From the NCBI RefSeq assembly GCF_965363235.1, contig NC_134842.1:38158458-38222457 (forward strand): a stretch of 64,000 nt of DNA, read 5' to 3'. Below, in pieces: positions 21,126 to 33,625 of the stretch. Both the position numbers and the translations under genes were made by a program. This DNA is from Mytilus galloprovincialis. Taxonomy: Eukaryota; Mollusca; Bivalvia; Mytilida; Mytilidae. Below the pieces are notes generated by a model. That model was given only the letters and a program-made list of their open reading frames with translations, did not search any database and had not been told where the DNA came from. Numbering within the stretch: the first letter of the stretch is position 1; each line of letters starts with the position of its first letter.

Positions 21126-22840
21126 GGGGGTCACCGGCCATCTAAGAGATATTTTGACCTCTGGAAATGAGTGCATATAGGTTATATGGAAATATAGGGA
21201 AAATGGACAAAAATACAATTTGATTGAATTTTCAAAGCAAAATAAATGACAGAAGTTGCTCATTTTTTCATAAAGTAAAGCTAGATGTCTCTATCTTATA
21301 AAATTGAAATAAAATTGGGGGGTCACCGGCCATCCAAGAGATTTTTTGACCTATAAAAATGGGTGCAAATAGGCTAAACATAGGGAAAACAGGCATACAA
21401 TATCTTTGATTGAATTTTAATAGCAAAATAAATGACAAAAGTTGCCTATTTTTTCATACTGTAAAGCTTGATGTCTCTATTTTATAAAATTGAAATAAAA
21501 TTTGGGGGTCACCGGCCATCCAAGAGATTTTTTGACCTCTGAAAATGAGTGCAAATAGGCTAAATATAGGGAAAACAGGCATAAAATATCTTTAAGTGAA
21601 TTTTAAGAGCAAAATAAATGACAGAAGTTGCCTATTTTTTCATACTGTAAAGCTTGATGTCTCTATTTTATGAAATTGAAATAAAATTTGGGGGTCACCG
21701 GCCATCCAAGAGATTTTTTGACCTCTGAAAATGAGTGCAAATAGGCTGAATATAGGGAAAACAGGCATAAAATATCTTTGATTGAATTTTTAGAGCAAAA
21801 TAAAAGACAGAAGTTGCTCATTTTTTTCATACTGTAAAGCTTGATATCTCTATTTTATAAAATTGAAATAAAATTTGGGGGTCACCGGCCATCCAAGAGA
21901 TTTTTTGACCTCTGAAAATGAGTGCAAATAGGCTAAATATAGGAAAAACAGGCATAAAATATCTTTGATTGAATTTTAAGAGCAAAATAAATGACAGAAG
22001 TTGCCTATTTTTTCATACTGTAAAGCTTGATTTCTCTATTTTATGAAATTGAAATAAAATTTGGGGGTCACCGGCCATCCAAGAGATTTTTTGACCTCTG
22101 AAAATGAGTGCAAATAGGCTAAATATAGGGAAAACAGGCATAAAATATCTTTGATTGAATTTTTAGAGCAAAATAAAAGACAGAAGTTGCTCATTTTTTT
22201 CATACTGTAAAGCTTGATATCTCTATTTTATAAAATTGAAATAAAATTTGGGGGTCACCGGCCATCCAAGAGATTTTTTGACCTCTGAAAATGAGTGCAA
22301 ATAGGCTAAATATAGGAAAAACAGGCATAAAATATCTTTGATTGAATTTTAAGAGCAAAATAAATGACAGAAGTTGCCTATTTTTTCATACTGTAAAGCT
22401 TGATGTCTCTATTTTATAAAATTGAAATAAAATTTGGGGGTCACCGGCCATCCAAGAGATTTTTTGACCTCTGAAAATGAGTGCAAATAGGCTTAATATA
22501 GGGAAAACAGGTATAAAATATCTTTGATTGAATTTTAAGAGCAAAATAAATGACAGAAGTTGCCTATTTTTTCATACTGTAAAGCTTGATGTCTCTTTTT
22601 TATAAAATTGAAATAAAATTTGGGGGTCACCGGCCATCCAAGAGATTTTTGGACCTCTGAAAATGAGTGCAAATAGGCTGAATATAGGGAAAACAGGCAT
22701 AAAATATCTTTGATTGAATTTTAAGAGCAAAATAAATGACAGAAGTTGCTCATTTTTTTCATACTGTAAAGCTTGATGTCTCTATTTTATTAAATTGAAA
22801 TAAAATTTGCGGGTCATCCGCCATCCAAGACATTTTTTTA
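21126..22840 (+). repeat. ~187-bp satellite array (about 9 full units plus truncated ends)
   Basis: The landmark gggggtcaccggccat recurs at 21126, 21318, 21504, 21690, 21877, 22063, 22250, 22436 and 22622, with a decayed copy near 22810. Spacings are 192 then 186-187. Outer units are more diverged than inner ones. Two inner unit pairs (21690-22062 and 22063-22435) share unit-specific variants and form a 373-bp higher-order repeat. The right flank (22863-22935) is GC-richer with hairpin-prone gaggggtttacctc and gctgcgtcctgcggagc, possibly an element end. Confidence 0.92.
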
Positions 22841-23072
22841 GCAAAATAAATGACAGAAGTTGTTCATTGTGCAACGAGGGGTTTACCTCTGTGGTTGTAT
22901 AAAGCTGCGTCCTGCGGAGCATCTGGTTATTATTGTGCTTAATACACCATATTTGTGACAACATATGAAAAGTGTGAGCTGACAGTCTGCTAAGTTTTTA
23001 TCCATAAATCTCATTCTGACTTTTTATCTGAAAGGTTTTTATGTGTCAATATTTGTGTTTCAATATAAAAGG

Positions 23073-23380
23073 AAGATGTGGTATGATAATTGATTGTTAA
23101 TGAGGCAACTCTCCGCAATAGACCAAAAGACACAGAAGTTAACAGCTACAGATCAAAAGCGGTTATTGCATAGTGAGCTGTAAAAGGCCCTTCAATTACT
23201 AATGAAAAACAATTCAAATGAGAAAACTGAAGGCATATTAATGTACAAACGATGAAAAAAACAAAAATATGTGACACAACAAAAGACAACCACTATCTGA
23301 ATTACAGGTTCATGACTTGGGACAGGCACATACATAATGTTGTGGGGTAAATGTTTGAAGGTGACAACCCTTACCCTTAA
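23073..23380 (-). repeat. Dispersed repeat family A, reverse copy
   Basis: The minus strand contains the catac-cacatcttc end block, gcctttta-cagctca and the gtcccaagtcatgaacctg segment of family A. Confidence 0.7.
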
Positions 23381-24486
23381 CCTGGGACAGTGGTGTAAAT
23401 TGGTACAACATAGGGGTTTTATCAATTTGTATTAATCATTTTTGAACTCTTAATCTAGCGAAAAGTAGATTATCACAGATAAATTTGCAGAATGAGTTGT
23501 ATGAATAGTCAGGACCCTTGTCTTGCAAACTTTATGGAGCAAGAAAAATGTGATGAGATTTGTATGTACATAAAGTCTGTCATAAAATTAAAGATTTCAG
23601 TATATTCGCATTTTACAATATTTTTTGTAACTGCTGTATTTAACATGTTATTTTTCTTTTCTACTGTAGGATAGAAAAGAAAAGTAAGTGGTTCAAATAT
23701 ACATGTATGCCTCTTGAGACTAAAATGACATGCAATAAAAATCAGCCCCCAAAAAAGAAAATTTTAATAACTACAGCTGTAGTATGCATTTTTAAATGTA
23801 AATACAATGTATGTGTTAGGGGCCTAAATTGACCCTGAATTATTTCAAGTGTTTTTGGCCTTAGACTTTTTAATACATAATGTACTATTAAATTATTACA
23901 TGTAATATACTATGCCATTTGTAATTTCCTTTCTATTTAAAGTACATTTTAAACATATCGGAGGATTCAGAGGCAGCCCTGGGAAAAATATGGTTAATAA
24001 TATAGGGAATCACTGGAGCATGACCTGAGCGGGTCCCCTTTTAGGCAGTCAGTGAGCCCCCACTTATGAAAAATTCTGGATCCGCCACTGGGATTATTTA
24101 TACAACAAAAACATTCACGAGGTTTTAAATTGCAGGAAAATATCACCTCTTTATACAAGCCCTCCCCCTTTTTCATTCAAAAACCTACTAAACGTGCTAA
24201 AAGGCACATACTCATACATTTTTATAATTTTAACTTTTGAATAATTATTATACATTCTACATGTCTGATACATGTACATCAAATTAGTCTTTAAAAACAT
24301 TTTGTCTATAACATATATCTTATAATTGCCATGAAACTTGGTCCGTAGGCTTTTAATTTAGTAAGCTCTGGTCACACAAAGTTGTTTAAGATCAGTTAGT
24401 TCCTACTATCCTATTAGATAGGAATATAGTTAATTTATTATCCTTTGATTTTATCTTTATTTACAAAATAAAGACTTTAGTTTTCT

Positions 24487-24662
24487 CGTTTGAATTGTTT
24501 TACATTGTCTTACCGGGGCCTTTTATAGCTGACTATGCGGTATGGGCTTTGCTCATTGGTGAAGGCCGTTCTGTGACCTAAAGTTGTTAATGTTTGTGTC
24601 ATTTCGGTCTTTTGTGGATAGTTGTCTCATTGGCAATCATACCACATCTTCTTTTTTATATC
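24487..24662 (+). repeat. Dispersed repeat family A, 3' part
   Basis: Contains 'ggccttttatagctgactat', gcggtatgggctttgctc and 'ggcaatcataccacatcttc'. Confidence 0.85.
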
Positions 24663-24988
24663 TTGTGTGAACATTACAATGCGTTCCACATGAAAATCAA
24701 TTATATAATCATTTTTATAAATTTGATTTCATACCTTGAATTTGTTTTCATACACCTTTAAAAAATATGCCTTTAAATAAAGAGGAAGTATTTAAAGAGT
24801 TGAAATTATACTGTAACTTTTGGTCATGAATGGACCAGCTAAAAAAGGTTTAAAAATGTCTGAAGCCATCAAGAGAATATGACACCCACTTAGTGCAGGT
24901 GTAATTTTTAAAAGTTTGCATTTAATGTCTTAAACATATTAAAGAAATGCACTTCGAAATAACTGTGTAGAGACCTAACAAGCTTTTA

Positions 24989-25570
24989 AAGGAGTAGGTC
25001 TGGTAAGGACCGATTTTGGCCTCAAATTTCAGGTTCATCTGACGAAAGATTTTGACCACTTTTTAAACACTTAAGTGTCTATTTTATTTGAATAAATTTG
25101 TTTCTTGGAAATATTTTAACTGATTTAATCATTAAAAACGATCCGATTCAAGCTCAAATATGACAAATCTACCAAATATGCCGAAAAGTGTCACTTTTCA
25201 GATGATTTTTGGAAAAAATGGAAGTGGCCGCAACCGTGTTCATCCTCAACCTTTATATATGTTATGTATTATCATCAAATACGACTTACATTTCAATATT
25301 AAGGATGAACACGAATGCGGCCACTTTCGTTTTACACGAAAACCGTCTAAAATTTAACTAAAATGCTAGAAATGTGAAGATTTCAGTAATTTAGCATGAC
25401 TTAATGGTGCTAGTACCGGATATATATGCATTGTATTGTCAAAAACAGCCCATGTTTATGTAGCAGTAGCATTCTACTGTCCAATAAATAGCTAAAAGTT
25501 TACATTTTAACAATTTTGTAAAACTGTTATATTTTGGGGCCAAAAAGGGGTCCTACTGAACCTACTCCTT
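24989..25570. mobile_element. 582-bp TIR element with central long hairpin
   Basis: The left end AAGGAGTAGGT and right end inverse (cctactcctt) are bounded by TA on both sides; inverted similarity extends about 35 bp (including ggacc and ggcc words). Inside, gtggccgcaaccgtgttcat (from about 25224) is inverted as 'aggatgaacacgaatgcggc' (to about 25323), giving a long imperfect hairpin. No transposase. The 65-residue frame over it is chance. Confidence 0.7.
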
Positions 25571-25939
25571 TAGAAAAATATCATTTTATGACAAGACCGC
25601 TCTTCCTGTTTAGGTAGTAAAAGTTTTGTTTTCTCTCATGAAGATTCTGTAGGATCAAATATATTATAGGAGGGTAAGGAAAAGATTTAAAGAATAGAGA
25701 ATAATGCATGAAATGTTCACAATACATTTGTAAATATAAAAGAAAATAGACATACATGTAACAATGAAGAAAAACGGGTTGTTAAATTATAAGAAGTACA
25801 GAAAAATGGAAAAAAAATAAATAGAGATAAATGGTATAAAGAATTAGATAGGAATGAAATGAAGGACCCTCAATCCAGACCATCGGTAAGAAAGGTAGTT
25901 TTGTGAAATGGTTCATATTTAAAAATAATTTATACAGTC

Positions 25940-26284
25940 TAGATCCCGCTAACTTGTTTAACCCCACCACATTATTTATGTATGTGTCTGTCCCAAGTCA
26001 GGAGCCTGTAATTCAGTGGTTGTCATTTGTTTATGTGTAACATATTCGTTTTTCATTCTTTTTTTTTTAACAAATAAGGCCGTTTGTTTTCTTGTTTGAA
26101 TTGTTGTACATCATGTACATTGTCATATCTGGGCCTTTCATTGCTGACTATATATGCGGTATGGGCTTTGCTCATTGTTAAGGCCGTACAGTGACCTATA
26201 GCTGTTTATGTCTGTGCCATTTTGGTCTCTTTTGGATACATTGAAGTTGTCTCATTGGCAATCATACCACATCTTTTTTATATA
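25940..26284 (+). repeat. Dispersed repeat family A, 3' half
   Basis: Runs from gatcccgctaacttgttt to 'ggcaatcataccacatcttt'. Confidence 0.85.
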
Positions 26285-26959
26285 GATGGGTTTTGTTCTA
26301 TTCTTACATGTCTAAATTTTAAGTCTGCATGCTTAACCAAAAATGTTATAACTGGAATCCTAGCAAAATAAACTGCATTCACATTCGAATACTCCAGGTT
26401 TACAACAAGAAAATTCTGTTTGCATATACATGTAATTATATAAATCCCCTACTTTCATGAAATTTTATCATGACCTTTTCTCCCAGAAACCTCAATAGTC
26501 TGAACCCTATGCAGATGACATATTTCTCTGGTCCACAAATTTTCAAATCTATTACATGATAAAAGTACCATGAGCTATGCCTTTAGTTACATTCATAATT
26601 AATTTTCAGCCTGAAAAGGGGGGGGGGATCATTGTTTTGTTGTTGGGACACGGATATTGTTTTGAAATTTATTTACGCTTATAGGTTATTTTTCAGTGGT
26701 CGTGAATCGCTCTTTGAACTTGTATCTTCAATTCATTAGTGCTTACTTGTCAGTTTAAATTTCCCCCTTTTCATGATTTGTTTACATCATCTTTCGCCAG
26801 TTTGTCGGACCTTTTCTAGTGTAAGACAAGGGTGAAACTGCTTCATAAGCTACCAAAATGAAGATCGTTATCTATAAGTTCGATCTGCATTACAGTATTC
26901 ATGAAAAGCAGTCCATGTGTTCGATAAATGTGAGTTATTCTCTTTTCATTCTTCTCCTT

Positions 26960-28780
26960 CGGCTTCGTTAAAAACATGCTTCATATAAAAATTTATTTTT
27001 AGAACGGAAGTACTATTTCAACAATGACAATTGTAAGAATAAATTTTATTCAGTTTTAAAATTGCATTTAAAAGTTATTCAACTCTTTCTCAATGCATTT
27101 GAATAAAACAGATTATTAAAATGATCATATTTTACTGTTATGGAAGATTACGACAATGTACATCACTTACGATATCAATGCGCAACTTTATGCGCAGACG
27201 GCGCGAAAATTTAAACCCACAACTACCTTAAAGGTTTCACTGGTATAGAAACATTCATTCTTTTAAAAGTTTTACGGTAATCATTTTGATTTGGTTGACC
27301 ATTTTGGAATATCTGTATCACCAAGGTCAACGGATACATAGCATTTGTCGTTGTCAAATTTCGTTTTCTGATCCTTAATAGTGAAAACACCAAATGCATC
27401 GCTGAACTAGTTTTTTTTCCGTGAACAAATAGGTAAGCAATAACTATACACTCTTCTTGAATTTCACAGTTTAGGTCACATTTAATACAGATATAAGATC
27501 TCTTAATGAAATTCCGTTGAAAATTTTTCACACTCAACCTTACAAAGTAAATACAAAGTAAAGGAAAAAAATATTATTTATTTTTGGTTGAATTCCAAGA
27601 ATAAATATAAAATAAATAGATATAGGAAGATGTGGTACGAGTGCCAATGAGACAGCTCTCAATCCAAGTCACAATTTTTAATAATAAATGAAAACCTTTT
27701 TAAAACAAACTCTGACTGTCCATGATTTCCCCTTTGGTAAGTATCGTTATAACTTTATTGTTTTGGACTTCATCTTCGGGAACAATAGTCGTTTCATCAA
27801 AACAGGTAAATGTTGCTGTAAGTATTGTAAAGACTGTGGTTTAGAGAATCGTTCGGAAAAAACTACTTATTCATGTTATATTTTCATGGAATACAATGTT
27901 AATGGTTACAATATCAATAACAATAATGAAAATAGTAATAATACGTAATGAGATTATAATCGTTTATGCAATTCTTCTGTAGAATACGAAGCTGTTCGAT
28001 AGATTATAACAAAGAAGGAAGAAAAGAAAACACAATTTGTACCATAAGTTGTATAGATTATTTAATTACTGATAAACCTATATGTATATATAGTATGTCC
28101 CTGGATTTGTTTGACGGGTTGTGGTGATTTACGTATGTTTTTTATTAGTTCAATTGTTTTCAAAATTTTCTTATGTCTTATAAAGTATGTGATATCAAGC
28201 AAAAAAGTTTGTAATGTATTGATAATTATGATTTTATTTCGTTTTTGAGTGTAAACTTTGTGTGTATTTAGTGGATTTCGTTAACATGGTTAACGTATAT
28301 ATTTTGATACCACGTAATATGTCGATTTCTTTTAGCCTAATTTAAACAAAATATAAAATGGCATCAACACACACACAAATACTTATGTTTAGTGTTTTGA
28401 TGGAGAAATTAACAGACTATGTGTTAAAGCAGGTTAGACGAGGTTATTGATCGATTTGACCATTGTGGTTTTTAATGTAGGAAAGTTTTTAGGGTTTTAT
28501 AATGTATGATTCAGAATTAATCACAACAAAGACATATATTTGGCGTCAAGGTGATAACAATAACTTCACAACATTGAAGTGAAAATGTCATGTTTGACGA
28601 AGATTATTCATCATTATTATTTTATTATTTAGTAATTAACATATCGTCACTGCATCAATATTTCATACTTCCACAACTTGGAAAATAACCATAAATGGAA
28701 TGTCAAATATACAATAGATTGTAATAACACATCTCATCGACAAACTGCATGTATTATATTAAAAATATTGAAAATGAAAT
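26960..28780. other. Apart from a short family A fragment, no supported gene
   Basis: A splice-like interval at about 27003-27032 (ttatttttag acceptor, attgtaaga donor) and frames at 27223-27537 (minus) and 27688-27948 (plus) exist. None connects in phase to a neighbour or shows a recognisable domain. Confidence 0.35.
27618..27690 (-). repeat. Dispersed repeat family A, end fragment
   Basis: aggaagatgtggtacgagtg and ccaatgagacagctctc are the inverse of the family A 3' end. Confidence 0.6.
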
Positions 28781-28963
28781 TAATTGTAGCAGCATAGTTA
28801 TGGTATCAAGTCATGAATATGACAATTGTTATCCAAGTGTTGATCTGTTTGAACCTTTGATTGCAGACTTTTCATTCTGAGTTTGGTAATCTTGTTATTT
28901 CACTTTTTAAATTTTAAAAATTATTATATATAATGATATTAAATAGTTAAAATCGTAATTTTT

Positions 28964-29740
28964 AACCGGATTTTTGTGACAAAAATGTCGGTTATTGATT
29001 TGGGAATGTACGGCGGGCGGTCGGGTGGTCGGTCGGGCGGGCGGCAATCAAATGTTATCCGTGCATTAACTCATGAACCATTCAACTAAAGCTTTTCAAA
29101 TTTTAATATGTTGTTACTTATGACAAAATAGAGTTTAAGTACAATAATGACGATTTTGACTTTTACCGTTCAGGAGTTATGGTTCTTGAAAGATCGTAAA
29201 ATGGCGTTTCCAGTCGTGTCCGTGCATTTACGCATGAACTGTTCTACTAAAGCTTCCCAAATTTTAATATGTTGTTACTGATGACAAAATGGAGGTCAAG
29301 TTCAATAATGACGATTTTGACTTTTACCGTTCAGGAGTTATGGTTCTTGAAAGATTGAAAAATGGTTTTTCCAGTCGTGTCCGTGCATTTTCTCATGAAC
29401 CATTCAACCAAAGCTTTTCAAATTTTAATATGTTGTTACTGATGACAAAATAGAGGTCAAGTTCAATAATGACGATTTTGACTTTTACCGTTCAGGAGTT
29501 ATGGTTCTTGAAAGATCGTTAAATAGTGTTTCCATTCACATTGTTGCATTTACTCATGAACCATTCAATCTCAGCTGTTCAAATTTTAATATGTTGATAC
29601 TTATGACAAAATGGAGGTCAAATTTGATATTGACGATTTTCACTTTCACCAATCATCAGTAAAGGTTCTTGTGATATTGCCAGGACACAAAAAAATGTTA
29701 ATAAATCCGGTTTGCTGTCGTTGTGACAGCCTCTTGTTTT
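28964..29740 (+). mobile_element. Non-autonomous element with tandem units and 3' hairpin (H2)
   Basis: AACCGGATTT (28964-28973) is perfectly inverted as AAATCCGGTT (29703-29712). A GGTCGGGCGGGC-type simple repeat lies near the 5' end. Four units of about 161 bp follow (landmark gtgcatt or gttgcatt at about 29061, 29222, 29383, 29543). The 3' end is a perfect 6-bp stem GCTGTC/GACAGC with loop GTTGT (29714-29730) followed by CTCTTGTTTT. Same layout as H1 and H3. Confidence 0.75.
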
Positions 29741-30260
29741 TTATTATTTAGAACCTGATAATGTTTGATAGATGAGTATATGTTGTATCTAACAAATTGT
29801 TTCAAGTTATACGTATATATACTTATATGTACAAAATCTTTCCAGCGTGGATGTTTTTAGTATTTTTTTAAATATCGTGATACCACATAACTATCACTAC
29901 AAAGCATTTGTTTGCTATACATTATTTCAATTTTCAAATGTCAAATATCTTATAACCTCGTATAGTTTATATTTTAATAAATGTAGCACAAAATGTATAT
30001 GGACTATTTTATTACCCTTGCAAAATTAGGGTTTATTGTATATATGTAGCGTGGCTATATACATAAACGGGATAAGACACAAGTCTTAAAAAAAAGTGGG
30101 ATACAAAATTGTTTTCGATGTTTACATGTATCTACCCTCAAACCCGTCAGAGAAGTTTTGTCTTTATGATCAGAAGAAAACATGTTCTAATACTAGTTAT
30201 ACAGGTAATTGTTACTATTAATGCTGTTCTTAATGTTCAGATATCATTTGAACAATTTTA

Positions 30261-30877
30261 GCTAACCGTGGCCCGAAGTGCCCCATGTGAGCTTATGCCA
30301 TCAGTTGGCATCCGTTGTCGTCCGTCGTCGTCTGTCGGAAACTATTTTAAAAATCTTCTTCTCTGAAACTACTTGGCCAAAAACCTTCAAACTTTATCTT
30401 ATTGTTCCTTTGGGTATCCAGTTTACAAGTTGCATCCAAAATTTTGATCCATTGATAAACATGGCTGCCATGCAAAAAATAAAACATGGAGGTCAAATGA
30501 AGTTTTTTGGCTTATATCTCAAAAACTAAAGCCTGTAGAGCAAATCTGACATGGAGTAAATTTGTTCAATAGGTCAAGATCTATCAGCCCTATAATTTTC
30601 AGACAAATCAAACAACCCATTGTTGTGTTGCTGCCACTAAATTGTTAGTTTTCAGGAAATGTATTTTTTGTTATCATCTTAAATATTATTATAGATAGGT
30701 ATTAACTGTAAACAGCAATAATGTTCAGTAAAGTCAAATCTACAATAAAGTTTATTTTACCAAAATTGTAAATTGACCTCTTAAGGAGTTATTGCCCTTT
30801 AAAGACAATTTTACACAATTAGTTTTTCTCCTCTGAAAAACAGGTCAGCGATTCAGGCTCTCGAGAGTCTCTTGTTT
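30261..30877 (+). mobile_element. Non-autonomous element with 3' palindrome (H3)
   Basis: The 5' end carries a hairpin-forming atgccatcagttggcat and a (CGTCGT)-like run. The body includes the recognisable 'ttgacctcttaaggagttat' and tgccctttaaagac. The 3' end has palindrome CTCTCGAGAG (30858-30867) followed by TCTCTTGTTT. No clear tandem units, but the same 5' simple repeat and 3' hairpin plus CTTGTTT signature as H1 and H2. The 83-residue frame is repeat-derived. Confidence 0.6.
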
Positions 30878-30899
30878 CGCTATGTAATGAATTGAACAT

Positions 30900-31850
30900 C
30901 CATATTATGACCGTATTAGACTGCATATTTCCACACTCCTAACAGCCAAACTGACACCCTACTTTGCTGCCTTTTTTTCTGTCAGTCGGTGAAAACCAAG
31001 GAATTTCTGTACACAACTCAACCTTTTAAGTGACAATTCTTGGTATAAGTTAATGAATGAGGTTATAAGCAAACATTGAAACAATGAATAGTTTACAATG
31101 TTTAAATCTGATCAATCGATTAAGAAGTCAAATGATGGCAGCAAACACAAAATTGAGGGTATCGCTCGATCGCATGAACTACCACAACAACACATTAATA
31201 ATCGAGTGCTGAGTGTCTTATACTAAGCATGCATAACTCGATATGCAAATCAACACTCAGTTAAAATGTCACAATCGGCAACATTACAGATAAGTTGACT
31301 GTTCTTGTATCTAAGACCAGGTTTACACAGTCAAGAGTTAAAATAAAGCAAATCAATATAATTTGTTTGCAATATATATGAAAATAATGATAAACATTTA
31401 TCAAGTACGGTAAATCCTAAACGTATGAAAGTAATTCATTTATTGATATAAATTTCAACAGGTTATGGAAAAAAGATAAACAAAATCTCATAAATCAATA
31501 AAGAAAACAAACACACACTGCGGAAATAATATGAACTCAAATCTATCGAGCCCTGGTTAGTCGACACAGTAAGCATTTTTTTTCATTTTTCCTATCGATG
31601 CATCTCCCAACCAGCGGATCAACACTCAGTTCATATGTCACATTCTTGTAGCATAGATTTAAGTTCATAATGCAAGAAGACACTCGTACTTAGTCAACGG
31701 CCTTCACTAGATGCATTGTTTGGGACATTTACAAAAACCCTTGTTATTCTTCGATCGTTTTTTATTTGTTACTTACAAACAAATAATAGTATTTTATAAA
31801 TCAGGTCAGCGGCATGAATCAGGTGTAAGTAAAAAAAAGATATAAGACTT
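30900..31850. other. AT-rich stretch, nothing recognised
   Basis: No splice-bounded frame or terminal-repeat structure found. Two similar phrases, 'atcaacactcagttaaaatg' (about 31248) and 'atcaacactcagttcatatg' (about 31618), hint at a diverged local duplication. Confidence 0.35.
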
Positions 31851-31859
31851 GATTACTGC

Positions 31860-32065
31860 CATGAATTTCTGTGCTGAGATGAATTATCATTGATATGGTA
31901 ATATTTATAAATTAATTGTTAACAAAAGCTTACTACCTCAGTAATAGATTACCTTAGCTGTATTTGGCAAAATCTTTAGGAATTTAGGTTCTCAATGCTC
32001 TTCAACTGCATAATATTACATTTAATCCTGGTTTCTATGATGAGTTTATTTATAGTATTTTTTTT
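31860..32065 (+). repeat. Dispersed repeat family D copy
   Basis: Shares attaccttagctgtatttgg, ggttctcaatgctcttcaac and the gatgagttta end with 32840-33150. Confidence 0.6.
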
Positions 32066-32145
32066 CAAAATAACTGTCACCAAAGAATGCTCAAAGAAAA
32101 TATTTAGAAGCCAGTGATATATAAATTCTAAGAAACCTTACCAAG

Positions 32146-32271
32146 TCAGGAATATGACAGTTCTTGTCCATTCGTTTTTGATGCGTTTTGTTATTTGATT
32201 TTGCCATGTGATTATGGACTTTCCGAATTGATTTTCCTCTGAGTTCAGTATTTTTGTGATTTTACTTTTTT
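32146..32271 (+). repeat. Dispersed repeat family B, 3' part
   Basis: Nearly identical to 869-1003, from gtcaggaatatgacagttct to 'tttttgtgattttacttttt'. Confidence 0.85.
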
Positions 32272-32839
32272 CTACGTCTGCATTATAAATGAATTTTTTT
32301 CTGTGACACTGATTTTAATCTGTTGACATTAGTATCTGTAATTGTAGCACATGATCGGTTGAAATATGCGTTGTAATATTTGATAGAGATACAAATACAT
32401 GATAAGTATTAGAACAAAGGTTTTTTTTACAGGTTTTACATAAAATGAAGACTAGCATTATTATAGCTTTGTTCATTTATATAATGTCAAATTTATATGT
32501 AAACAAGTATCTTTTAAATGGTTTTAAAGGTCTTTCTTATGTAAACGCATTTAATTTTTAATAAACAGTTATTGTTTAAAATATAGTTTACAGAACTTGT
32601 GAGTTCCGAGAACCTGTAATATTTACTATTTGTTTTACATGTGAACGAGTTGAATAGAAAAACATCAATGTTACCATTTGTCGGATTGCTGTGATGCTTT
32701 TGATAAAGTAAGTGTAATTGCTTTCTATTTACAATAAGCCAATGACACATTGGTTTAGGATTAAAAAGGAAACAGTTATCAATTATAACTAAGTTATAAG
32801 AAAATTAAAAACAAACCACAACATTATCTCGCATAGTGT

Positions 32840-33150
32840 ATAACCAGGACAGAAGGCAACACTTCGGTGTTGAGATAGATATATATTATATGGTCATTTC
32901 TATAAATTTCCTATTGACAAAAGTATGAATTTTTCAAAATACTACTGATTTTCTTATCCCAAGCATGTATTACCTTAGCCGTATTTGGCTCAACTTTTTG
33001 AAACTTTGAGTTCTCAATGCTTTTCAACTTTCAACGTCTTTGGCTTTATAACTATCTTGATCTAACCGTTACTGATGAGTCTTATATAGACGCAACACGC
33101 GTCTCATGTATAAAACTTAAAGCCTGGTATCTTTAATAACTATTATAAAA
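32840..33150 (+). repeat. Dispersed repeat family D, long copy
   Basis: Contains 'attaccttagccgtatttgg', gttctcaatgcttttcaac, then 'tgatgagtcttatatagacg' and caacacgcgtctc, ending 'cctggtatctttaataacta'. From memory a widespread mussel repeat. Other copies are at 31860, 52230 and 19570 (reverse). Confidence 0.75.
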
Positions 33151-33544
33151 AATATAAAAGAATTTTCAGCATTTATATTTCTCTTTTCTTATATGACGCT
33201 TCTCTTGTTTGTACACTTTCTTGTCGCTGTCGCCCTTTTTTTTGTATCTAATAATCAAAAGTTATCAATAGACACTCCGTGTCAAAGTAGGGATTACATA
33301 AACAATTTTGAAACCAAATGGTTTTTTATCTATGTTCCATGAATATTATTACATAATGTTCACAACAGAACATAAAATGCACGAGTTCTGAGCTCAGTGA
33401 CAATTTGACAGTACCAATGTCTATCAATATTCGTGCAATGTTTTTTAAATGGTGGAACTATAAAACTGGTTCCATGTATTTCGACTTACATATACATGTA
33501 GTAATTAACATTGAAAATCCACCAGTTTCTAATTATAAATAATA

Positions 33545-33625
33545 AATCTCTAAATTAATTTGAATAGGGGCTTTCGTTTTTAATTTTTCTCGGAGTGCAG
33601 TATTTTTGTGATTCTACTTTTTAAT
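33545..33625 (+). repeat. Dispersed repeat family B, terminal fragment
   Basis: The end block (ggggctttcgtttttaattt...gtgattctactttt) of family B. Confidence 0.6.

Noticed and set aside
21126..22840. CRISPR-like regular repeats
   Set aside because: Units are ~187 bp and directly contiguous, with no unique spacers, in a eukaryotic genome; this is satellite DNA.
23492..23690. Possible first exon (MSCMNSQDPCLANFMEQEKC) and a tiny exon near 23670
   Set aside because: The joined reading hits a stop at once and does not connect in phase to the MIB-like gene.
27223..27537. 104-residue minus-strand frame
   Set aside because: Begins at a chance Met, has no domain I recognise and no adjoining splice-consistent exon.
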